Assembly: GCA_024276395.1 (NCBI GenBank)
Contig: JAJRXH010000257.1
Coordinates: 1-6,378, forward strand
Length of the DNA: 6,378 nt
Direction of reading: 5' to 3'
Origin: an archaeon
Lineage (GTDB): Archaea; Asgardarchaeota; Heimdallarchaeia; Hodarchaeales; S146-22
Below are positions 1 to 5,564 of this stretch, one piece after another (the first letter of the stretch is position 1; each line of letters opens with the position of its first letter). The notes under the pieces are model-generated. The model made no database searches and was not told where the DNA came from. It worked only from the letters and a program-made list of their open reading frames with translations. The position numbers and the translations under genes were made by a program.

Positions 1-2680
1 ACCGTGGAAGTGGATCAACCTTGATCTCCATTCTGAGATCTTGAACAAACTGTAAGCGAGAGATGTCTTGTGTTACTTGATTAGAAGAGACAATCAAGTA
101 CTTAGAATGCTTTTCAAGAAGAGGACGTAATTCAGAGGTAGAGTAAGCATAAGACAACACTTTCATCAAGCGTGAAGGTGTAATATCACACGTCCTAGCT
201 AATTCAACAGGAGTCATAGGTCGATCATGTTCTTTCAGCACTTTTAGTACCCTTATGGCCTGCTGGTTCAACTCCAAACGTTCCTTCATAGAAAGCTGCG
301 TCAAATCCAGCTGATGAATTGTATACTCCTCGTTGAATAGAAGCATTGACGATAATGTAACCAGCACTACATCTTTAGGTACTAACAATCCTTCTTTCTT
401 CAAGAGATACCATTTTCTCAGCAAATGCCAAAGAGAGGTCGCCTCCTCTTCTGTTATCCACCTCATCACTTGATGTAGTACTTCTGCTGGGGGACGGCCT
501 AGTTCACGTGGTTCTGAACTTAGAAGAGAGTCATACGAATAACGAAGAAGGATCGCATCAACAAGTCCAATCTTCACGTCAAGTAAGGAAGACAAAAGGG
601 GTATCCTTCTTGGATCTTCAACATGATCAGCAAGGGTAAGAATCGCATCATCAAAAAAGTCTAGATCCAACTGAACCAATGACAAAAGAGACTCCTTGAC
701 AAACGAAATGAACTGTGGGCTCCATTCAATGAATTCGTCATATAACTTCAGAAACAAAGTGAGAGCAAGAGGAGATGCGTCAGGAACTTGATCCTGTAAT
801 TTTTGGAATAGATTGGAAAAGGTAACCTTTTTTTTATCAAGAAGCAAATCCGAAAGGGGTTGAGTTATCCGATTAACTTCATCTAATAGATCACGAGTAA
901 TGTGAGACGCAAACCAATCTAAAGGAATGAAACGCCAATTAGATAACATGTACATGAAACGGTGATGATCAAAATACTCATCAAGAGAAAGTTTTTCTAG
1001 ATTACGGATAGAAAAAGAACGACCAAATTCATTCAGGTGTCTTGTAGTATCAAAATCGATGGTACGGTGAAGTTCTGCCTCAAAAGTCACGTGCTCGTCC
1101 CGAAGTTCATCAAAATACTTCCAAATTCTTAATGTCGTCCATGGTCCAACGCCAAGTTCTCGAGCAACCTCATCAACCTTTTTTTTCTTCTTACCAAACT
1201 CCAAGAGCATGTACAATCTCATTGAATATCTAGACAATTGTTCCAGATGAGTTGAACCTTCTGCAAGCACATCAACAAGATCCCGATGCTCTGCTTTGGT
1301 AAACATCCCTAAAAATTGCAGTGATTTCTTGAAATCAGCTATGGTAATCTGTATCCTATCATCTTCAACTTCTGGCAAGTCTAAAAGAGAAAATTCTCTT
1401 GCATTAGGCTTAAGCTTCAGCAACCTTCGAGAGATCTCGTCGTGGTACAAGTATTCTTTCAAAACAAGATTTCCAATATCAAGATCAACTTGGTGATTAA
1501 GGTAAGTAAAAATGGGTGAGAGTAGCATGCTAGGGATTTCCAATGAGATGAGCAAATCTTCAAACGTTGGCTTGGGGTTCCTTCTCAAATATTTTAGTAC
1601 TTTTTTTGCATAATCATCAAGACCAATTAGACCGTGATTCTTCACTGGTATCTTTAGGGTCAAGATAAAGTTTTCTTTCTTCGTGGTCTCCACATCCACA
1701 AGGAGAGCAACATCATGTTCACTAGGTTGTAAACTTTTCTCCACGATTTGACACGTGAAAGACAATCGATCTTTTACTGGAAAAATGAGTTCATCTTTTA
1801 TCGACAAAACCGAATCTGGATCTAATCTCAAATTTTTAATGAGGAGACCGAAACATTCGATAATGATTTGTTCTTCTGATCCTGGAAACCCTTCTATCAA
1901 TTGAGGACGAATGCTAATCCCATATCGTTGCAGAGTTTGCCTTTGCTCCAAAAGATGTGCATCAACAACCTCCCCAAGACCACGAGTAAATGAATGATCT
2001 GGAATAATTTCCTCTAACTGTTCCTTGATAGTTCTAACCAGAACAGAATGATTTTCTAAAAGTGTTTTTGCAGATTTAATTAATTCGTCACCAAGAGCAT
2101 CAAAAAGAGGGACTGATATCTCTTTTTTTTGCAAGAAAGTCTTCATTTCATTAGGATGAAGATACCAAAATTGAAAGAAATGATTCACGTTACTTTTTAT
2201 CAAAGATTTCAACTGTTCAACCGCAGTATCCATAATTTTAGGATCGTGAGTCTCCTTAAGAATGTCAATGAGTGTTTCCAGTGCAGCTAAGTCCCTCAAA
2301 TGGACGATCGTCCTTAATGCTTCAAGCTTCACCTCTAAATCGGGATCTGCAAGTAAAGGTTCTATCCGATCATGGATTGAACGATAATTTAATGAGCGAA
2401 GAAGAATGACCGCAGTTTTTCTCACGCTCGAAGACTGATCTCTAAGGGCATCCAACAATTGAGGTAACGCATCCTCACCTAAAAACTTAACAGAAGCTTC
2501 TAACACTTCTTTTCTTATTCTATCATCGTGATCCTTTGCTAAATTATTGAGAATGGGTTCTATATCTGAACGCCGAACTCTTCTTCGAATGATTTCTTTC
2601 AGTGCTTGAAGCCTTTCATCTGGATTTTCTGATTCAACTTGCCTCAGGAGGCGTACTGGGATGGTATGCTTAAATACCAT
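1..2680 (-). CDS. Large HEAT-repeat / winged-helix protein, 3' end beyond window
   Basis: The frame runs without a stop from ATG at 2680 to base 1, giving 893 codons; the C-terminus lies outside the window. I do not recognise it as a named family. Residues about 8-161 hold roughly five HEAT-like helical pairs, the clearest being 71-98 (ALPQLLDALRDQSSSVRKTA region) and 105-130. Residues about 160-250 are helical. Residues 255-350 are beta-rich with alternating hydrophobics and may be an Ig-like sandwich. At least three helix-turn-helix/winged-helix segments follow: 357-415, 480-540 (VDEVARELGVGPWTTLRIW) and 806-866 (TPVELARTCDITPSRLMKVL), with possibly another near 730-785. There is no signal peptide or membrane segment, so the protein is cytoplasmic. 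The start is set by an in-frame stop at 2708-2710 and a Shine-Dalgarno-like GTGAGGG just upstream. The gene lies 20 bases after the ATPase stop and is probably co-transcribed with it. A DNA-associated scaffold or regulator is inferred, not shown. Confidence 0.9.
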   Translation of the reverse strand, partial: MVFKHTIPVRLLRQVESENPDERLQALKEIIRRRVRRSDIEPILNNLAKDHDDRIRKEVLEASVKFLGEDALPQLLDALRDQSSSVRKTAVILLRSLNYRSIHDRIEPLLADPDLEVKLEALRTIVHLRDLAALETLIDILKETHDPKIMDTAVEQLKSLIKSNVNHFFQFWYLHPNEMKTFLQKKEISVPLFDALGDELIKSAKTLLENHSVLVRTIKEQLEEIIPDHSFTRGLGEVVDAHLLEQRQTLQRYGISIRPQLIEGFPGSEEQIIIECFGLLIKNLRLDPDSVLSIKDELIFPVKDRLSFTCQIVEKSLQPSEHDVALLVDVETTKKENFILTLKIPVKNHGLIGLDDYAKKVLKYLRRNPKPTFEDLLISLEIPSMLLSPIFTYLNHQVDLDIGNLVLKEYLYHDEISRRLLKLKPNAREFSLLDLPEVEDDRIQITIADFKKSLQFLGMFTKAEHRDLVDVLAEGSTHLEQLSRYSMRLYMLLEFGKKKKKVDEVARELGVGPWTTLRIWKYFDELRDEHVTFEAELHRTIDFDTTRHLNEFGRSFSIRNLEKLSLDEYFDHHRFMYMLSNWRFIPLDWFASHITRDLLDEVNRITQPLSDLLLDKKKVTFSNLFQKLQDQVPDASPLALTLFLKLYDEFIEWSPQFISFVKESLLSLVQLDLDFFDDAILTLADHVEDPRRIPLLSSLLDVKIGLVDAILLRYSYDSLLSSEPRELGRPPAEVLHQVMRWITEEEATSLWHLLRKWYLLKKEGLLVPKDVVLVTLSSMLLFNEEYTIHQLDLTQLSMKERLELNQQAIRVLKVLKEHDRPMTPVELARTCDITPSRLMKVLSYAYSTSELRPLLEKHSKYLIVSSNQVTQDISRLQFVQDLRMEIKVDPLPR

Positions 2681-2690
2681 TTCGAATCTT

Positions 2691-2697
2691 CCCTCAC
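2691..2697 (-). promoter_or_regulatory. Ribosome binding site of the HEAT/winged-helix gene
   Basis: On the minus strand this reads GTGAGGG, ten bases before the ATG at 2680. It is the only purine-rich Shine-Dalgarno-like sequence in the 20-base gap after the ATPase stop. It supports ATG 2680 as the start and translation from a shared messenger with the ATPase. Confidence 0.5.
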
Positions 2698-2700
2698 TAT

Positions 2701-4560
2701 TTAGCTGCTAGAATTTTCAGTTGTCTCGGTCTCTTCTGAATGTGATTCGGATGGGACTTGAGGCGGTTCTTCTGGAAATTCTGGTAATACATCGTGAGCA
2801 ATTTTCCTTCCTATGGGGGACAAAGACTTCGTGATTCCCCCAATAATGAGTGCACGACCGATCTCGTCGCTTATCTCATAGATTGTGAGCTTATCGCCCA
2901 GGTCAGAAACTAATTTCGTGAACTTCGTCCCACTAGTTCCCTTGGGGATGATGAGAATGGCACGGTCGGCAATACCATTCCTAATTGCATCATCCAATCG
3001 TTTCAATGAATAATAAGCAGCAACTCCGCCTTTTCTATCAAAATTCTTGACTGAAGGAACATCTAATGCTATTTTTTCTCCATTTTCCAGTATTAATAAT
3101 GCTGAAATTTTCTTTTCTGAACTACCAACTTTGAACGAGTAATCTATGGTCGCTTGTATGGGTTTAGCCAATTCGTCAGCAGCCACTAAGATTGAGTTGA
3201 TGGCACCACTTGCGACGGAAGGCGGATTAACTTGAATGGTCATGTTCTCTTCAATTGAACTGATGCTCTCACCAACATCCTGAGCTTGAGCAGATGTGGC
3301 TCCCATTGAACTGGCAGTAACTTTCTCTCCAGTGGCCCGAATTACTGGCAGCTCCTCTTTTTTGGGCCTGATAACCATTGGCTTCGGTGAAGGAACTGTC
3401 TTTTTCGTGAACAATCCAATGGCATCAACTTGTAGTCCATGTGTTAGAATCAAGTCCAAGAAGGTTCGTATCAACTTGATGCTTTCTCGTGGATTTCCTT
3501 TAGTCTTCACGTGAATGAATTCAAAATACTCTTTCTTCATTGGAAACAATGGGTTTTGAGGAGACTCGATATTAACGACTTGCTCCCAATAATAAGTCAT
3601 GGCCTCTTCATAAAGTATGAGAAGATTTTCCAAAGTAAACGGCTTTAATTCCACGACTTCCTCCATTCTGCTTCTGAGAGCTGGATCCAAACTCTCGTAA
3701 ACTCGCGACCAAATGTCACTCAAGCAAGCGGTAACAATTATTGTCTTAGGTAGTTCATTATAGAGTCTTTTCAATGTTTCCAAGAAGGCTAATTCTGCTT
3801 CAGCCCCATGCGTGCGATATGGAATCTCCAACTCGTCAAAGTATAGGACGAGCGCTTTATCATATAACTGAAGAAGTATTTTCATAGAGCTAAGAACCAT
3901 ATCATCATCTTCAATGATTGTCTGAACACCTAACTTTGCCATCTGCTCTTCTGTGAGACTTTCACCTAGCAACCACCGTTCAGCTAGCTGACCCACTTCT
4001 CGATACTCTTTTTTTCCAGTTTCTAGATAGTGAAAACCCAAATATACCAAGGCTTTCACTATGTCCGCTCCAATCCCTGGAAATTCTCTTGAAGCAACCC
4101 TAATTGTTTCATTTGGATCAATTCTCTGAAAAAGACCTTTTTTCTTTCCAAATTCAGTGAGCAAGTAAGTAGAAACTTCTCGAAGCATTTTCTCTCCGAT
4201 TTCATCGAGAATTGCTGTCCACACGTGCAAGAGAATCCGAACGGGTGCTGGAGGACTAGGAACGTAAATGGCATGCCATCGAGGATTAGGATCTTCTTGT
4301 TCTTCTTTATCCTTAAGTACCCAATAAAGATGCGTCTTCCCACTTCCAGCTGCACCAATTACCGGAACGAAGCGCGATGTTCCATCATGAAGGCTTGCCC
4401 TCAATGCTCGATCAATGCTCCGTTCCGCTTCTAATCTAGGCTCAGGAACATCGAAATAATCAGGCGTATCTCCCCGACTTACATACCGTTCAAACGGCGT
4501 AGGAAATTCTTTCATGGCATCTAGATACATTTCGAGCTCATCGGGCAACATTTCACTCAT
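2701..4560 (-). CDS. BrxC/BrxD-like (DUF2791-type) P-loop ATPase with degenerate nuclease-like C-terminal domain
   Basis: This is a 619-residue cytoplasmic ATPase. Walker A is GAAGSGKT (69-76). Walker B is ALVLYFDELE (236-245), with D242 and E243. A sensor-1-like strand TIIVTACLSD spans 273-282, followed by RSR (296-298) as possible arginine fingers and GNPR (355-358) as a sensor-2-like motif. Residues 191-212 (AERWLLGESLTEEQMAKLGV) just before Walker B recall, from memory, the 'WL.GE...LGV' signature of the BrxC/BrxD DUF2791 family. Those ATPases are known from BREX phage defence and from other contexts. The tail of an Orc1/Cdc6-like AAA+ protein is the main alternative. Residues about 385-450 are a Pro/Ser/Ala-rich linker. 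Residues about 468-572 follow the strand-helix-strand order of restriction-endonuclease-like (Mrr-type) domains, but the expected E-x-K position reads D-V-P. The last 25 residues are acidic and Ser/Thr-rich. ATG 4560 is the furthest possible start, because an in-frame TAG lies at 4573-4575; M4 is an alternative. The gene is 20 bases upstream of the HEAT gene. Confidence 0.88.
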   Translation of the reverse strand: MSEMLPDELEMYLDAMKEFPTPFERYVSRGDTPDYFDVPEPRLEAERSIDRALRASLHDGTSRFVPVIGAAGSGKTHLYWVLKDKEEQEDPNPRWHAIYVPSPPAPVRILLHVWTAILDEIGEKMLREVSTYLLTEFGKKKGLFQRIDPNETIRVASREFPGIGADIVKALVYLGFHYLETGKKEYREVGQLAERWLLGESLTEEQMAKLGVQTIIEDDDMVLSSMKILLQLYDKALVLYFDELEIPYRTHGAEAELAFLETLKRLYNELPKTIIVTACLSDIWSRVYESLDPALRSRMEEVVELKPFTLENLLILYEEAMTYYWEQVVNIESPQNPLFPMKKEYFEFIHVKTKGNPRESIKLIRTFLDLILTHGLQVDAIGLFTKKTVPSPKPMVIRPKKEELPVIRATGEKVTASSMGATSAQAQDVGESISSIEENMTIQVNPPSVASGAINSILVAADELAKPIQATIDYSFKVGSSEKKISALLILENGEKIALDVPSVKNFDRKGGVAAYYSLKRLDDAIRNGIADRAILIIPKGTSGTKFTKLVSDLGDKLTIYEISDEIGRALIIGGITKSLSPIGRKIAHDVLPEFPEEPPQVPSESHSEETETTENSSS

Positions 4561-4569
4561 CGAGAAAAT

Positions 4570-4574
4570 CCCCT
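4570..4574 (-). promoter_or_regulatory. Possible ribosome binding site of the ATPase gene
   Basis: Minus-strand AGGGG lies nine bases before the ATG at 4560. A second purine block, AGGAGAGGT (4587-4595), is a better Shine-Dalgarno match. It is about 26 bases from the ATG, too far to serve this start, and has no start codon at proper spacing in the ATPase frame. Confidence 0.4.
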
Positions 4575-4636
4575 AACAAATACCTTACCTCTCCTATGCA
4601 GCTTCAAGAACGATTCACTCAAATATCTTTGCGTCC

Positions 4637-4644
4637 TTTATATC
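4637..4644 (-). promoter_or_regulatory. Candidate TATA box of the ATPase/HEAT operon
   Basis: Minus-strand GATATAAA lies about 80 bases before the ATPase start and predicts transcription from around 4612, giving a leader of about 50 bases. The element is nearly symmetric: on the plus strand it reads TTTATATC and could equally serve the small plus-strand frame starting at 4675. No clear BRE is visible, so the call is tentative. Confidence 0.35.
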
Positions 4645-4674
4645 TTGAAGGAAATCGTACTCATCTAGAAGCAG

Positions 4675-4839
4675 ATGTTTCTTAACTACGAGACGACTAA
4701 ACGAACAAGATCCATGATGAATCCTTCTCAAGAACAAATGGAGACTTTCTCCAAATGGGTGAAAAAAGAAATGAACAAGATGTCAGCGAAACATACTTCA
4801 ATCAAGAAAAAAGAAAAAAAGAACGAAATTTTACATTAA
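4675..4839 (+). CDS. Possible small Lys-rich protein (54 aa, or 41 aa from 4714)
   Basis: A plus-strand frame runs from ATG 4675 to TAA 4837-4839, with in-frame ATGs at 4714 and 4717. An in-frame stop at 4666-4668 bounds it upstream. The middle part, PSQEQMETFSKWVKKEMNKM, has the look of an amphipathic helix; the end is a Lys-rich tail (KKKEKKNEILH). There is no clear Shine-Dalgarno. A TATA-like TTTATATC at 4637-4644 would place transcription start close to 4670, so near-leaderless translation from 4675 is possible. I do not recognise a family. The main alternative is that the Lys codons are only the complement of the T-rich terminator of the histone gene, which converges on it from 4879. A low-confidence candidate gene. 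Confidence 0.27.
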   Translation: MFLNYETTKRTRSMMNPSQEQMETFSKWVKKEMNKMSAKHTSIKKKEKKNEILH

Positions 4840-4856
4840 TTCATTAAAAATTAAAT
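4805..4856 (-). terminator. T-rich terminator region of the histone gene
   Basis: Read on the minus strand downstream of the histone stop, this holds TTTAATTTTTAAT (4843-4855) and then TTTTTTTCTTTTTTCTT (about 4805-4821). Archaeal RNA polymerase commonly terminates at such oligo-T tracts without needing a stable hairpin, and I see no strong hairpin here. The position, 23-75 bases past the stop at 4879, fits. Confidence 0.5.
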
Positions 4857-4878
4857 GTTTTCACTCTAATTCCATTCC

Positions 4879-5100
4879 TTATTGAAGCACGGTTTCAGCT
4901 GCGAGCTTGACATCAGAGTCCTTGACGGTGCGACGACCAGAATGCTTGGCAATCGCAATGGCACGCTTGGCAATCGCTGTCCCCTTGTCCACGAGGATCT
5001 CATTGAGCTTGTCAATGGCAGCAGCACTCACGCGCTCGGCACCTGCGTCTTTAATTAATCTTTCAATTCTTGCTCGGGCAAATCCTTCTTTCTTAGCCAT
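4879..5100 (-). CDS. Archaeal histone (HMf-type, single histone fold)
   Basis: This 73-residue protein aligns end to end with HMfB-type archaeal histones, offset by four residues because of a short MAKKEGF start. It binds and wraps DNA as dimers that stack into longer chromatin fibres. RLIKDAGAERVS (14-25) is nearly identical to the helix 1/loop 1 segment of HMfB. R14 and R23 match DNA-contacting arginines 10 and 19, and G20 matches Gly16, important for stacking. HSGRRTVK (53-60) is the loop 2 region, with R56 and D63 as the conserved salt-bridge pair and H53/D63 as the dimer-dimer contact. The chain ends right after helix 3, with no tail. ATG 5100 is the only start: an in-frame TAA lies upstream at 5122-5124, and AGGTG sits eight bases before the ATG. 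It has its own promoter and is transcribed divergently from the roadblock gene. By my count its GC is about 51%, clearly above its neighbours. Confidence 0.97.
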   Translation of the reverse strand: MAKKEGFARARIERLIKDAGAERVSAAAIDKLNEILVDKGTAIAKRAIAIAKHSGRRTVKDSDVKLAAETVLQ

Positions 5101-5108
5101 TGTTTCTG

Positions 5109-5113
5109 CACCT
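5109..5113 (-). promoter_or_regulatory. Ribosome binding site of the histone gene
   Basis: Minus-strand AGGTG with eight bases to the ATG at 5100 matches the core of the archaeal anti-Shine-Dalgarno complement at good spacing. It confirms the histone start. Confidence 0.65.
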
Positions 5114-5142
5114 GCCTTAGATTAATTTTTTTTATCGACTTT

Positions 5143-5238
5143 GATCCGAGATTCGTGCGAAACTAAGCTAAATATATGATATCTCCATTTCATGAAGATC
5201 TTTAGTGGACTCGATGATTGCACGACCTCGGATCTTCA
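5143..5238. repeat. Inverted repeats bracketing the histone promoter
   Basis: GATCCGAG (5143-5150) is exactly inverted as CTCGGATC (5227-5234), with the histone TATA box between the arms. TGAAGATC (5193-5200) is exactly inverted as GATCTTCA (5231-5238). The two pairs share the overlapping right arm CTCGGATCTTCA. The left-most arm falls at the predicted transcription start. Operator function is inference. Confidence 0.4.
5169..5178 (-). promoter_or_regulatory. Histone gene TATA box
   Basis: Minus-strand CATATATTTA is a good archaeal TATA box. It predicts transcription from about 5145 and a leader of roughly 45 bases that carries an A8 run (5126-5133) and the ribosome binding site. It is flanked by inverted repeat arms (5143-5150 and 5227-5234). 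Confidence 0.6.
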
Positions 5239-5303
5239 AGTGCCATAAGGAATTACTCCTTTTTAAAGTTTTCTATTCAAAGGGATGAGTTGGAGCAAAC
5301 TCT

Positions 5304-5454
5304 CGCGAAATTTTTCACACAGACAACACCTACACTTACACCGTGATAGCATTCATCACTGCAATGCACGAGAATGAGAAGCTAAAATTAAAACGGAAAA
5401 ATCCAATCAAACGACACAAATCCCGATTTTATCAACAAAAACCGAAATTTCGCG
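5304..5454. repeat. Inverted 10-bp repeat CGCGAAATTT / AAATTTCGCG
   Basis: CGCGAAATTT at 5304-5313 is the exact reverse complement of AAATTTCGCG at 5445-5454. The second copy lies within a perfect 10-bp palindrome, CGAAATTTCG (5443-5452). The arms are 131 bases apart, both within the divergent spacer. Confidence 0.45.
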
Positions 5455-5482
5455 TAATATTCTTGTAATTATTCGTAATTTA
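5449..5482 (+). repeat. Three tandem TTC(n)GTAAT units upstream of the roadblock promoter
   Basis: The units are TTCGCGTAATA (5449-5459), TTCTTGTAATTA (5460-5471) and TTCGTAATTTA (5472-5482), spaced 11-12 bases apart, about one helical turn. They end some 22 bases before the TATA box at 5505, where an archaeal activator or repressor could bind. The copies are imperfect. Confidence 0.4.
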
Positions 5483-5504
5483 GCCATTTTCATCTCAGCT
5501 GAAG

Positions 5505-5513
5505 TTATAAAAG
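5505..5513 (+). promoter_or_regulatory. Roadblock gene TATA box
   Basis: TTATAAAAG preceded by purine-rich GAAG (5501-5504, BRE-like) is a near-canonical archaeal promoter. Transcription should start near 5535, leaving a leader of about 30 bases before ATG 5565. GGAAG at 5549-5553 is a weak ribosome binding site. Confidence 0.65.
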
Positions 5514-5564
5514 ATCATCCATCTTACGTATGTTGAAAAGATAACGACGGAAGATGAGACAAAC

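Larger units (their letters stand above)
4561..4878. other. Spacer between ATPase and histone genes
   Basis: This 318-base stretch holds the leader and probable promoter of the ATPase operon, the possible small plus-strand frame (4675-4839) and the T-rich end of the histone transcription unit. I see no minus-strand frame worth calling: each ATG there stops within a few codons. No RNA gene is evident. Confidence 0.6.
5101..5564. other. Divergent regulatory region between histone and roadblock genes
   Basis: These 464 bases separate two divergent genes. They hold the histone promoter at the left and the roadblock promoter at the right. In between are short repeats: inverted repeats around the histone TATA box, two copies of a CGAAATTT element in an inverted arrangement, and three tandem TTC..GTAAT units. 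A short basic plus-strand frame (5364-5468, 34 residues) is present but not called. No RNA gene is recognised. Confidence 0.6.

Noticed and set aside
1296..1496. A 66-codon plus-strand frame opposite the HEAT/winged-helix gene.
   Set aside because: The minus-strand frame is open for 893 codons with domain-like content; the opposite frame is a Ser-rich shadow.
4059..4358. A 99-codon minus-strand frame within the ATPase.
   Set aside because: It lies wholly inside the ATPase in another frame on the same strand; the ATPase carries Walker A and B motifs and this frame shows no family features.
4637..4644. Reading the TTTATATC element as a firm bidirectional promoter.
   Set aside because: Near-symmetry of TATA sequences is common. 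Without a BRE on either side only a tentative assignment to the ATPase operon is justified.
4907..5125. A 72-codon plus-strand frame opposite the histone gene.
   Set aside because: It is the antisense shadow of a GC-rich, strongly supported histone gene; its Ala/Leu/Ser-rich product follows from the complement.
5126..5133. T8 run upstream of the histone start as a plus-strand terminator.
   Set aside because: No plus-strand gene ends before it; it lies in the histone 5' leader as A8 on the transcribed strand.
5364..5468. A 34-residue very basic plus-strand frame (MHENEKLKLKRKNP...) in the histone-roadblock spacer, extendable to GTG 5343.
   Set aside because: It lies in A-rich sequence where Lys/Arg codons arise by chance, has no ribosome binding site or promoter of its own, overlaps the repeat elements, and does not match ribosomal L39e or L41e as I know them.
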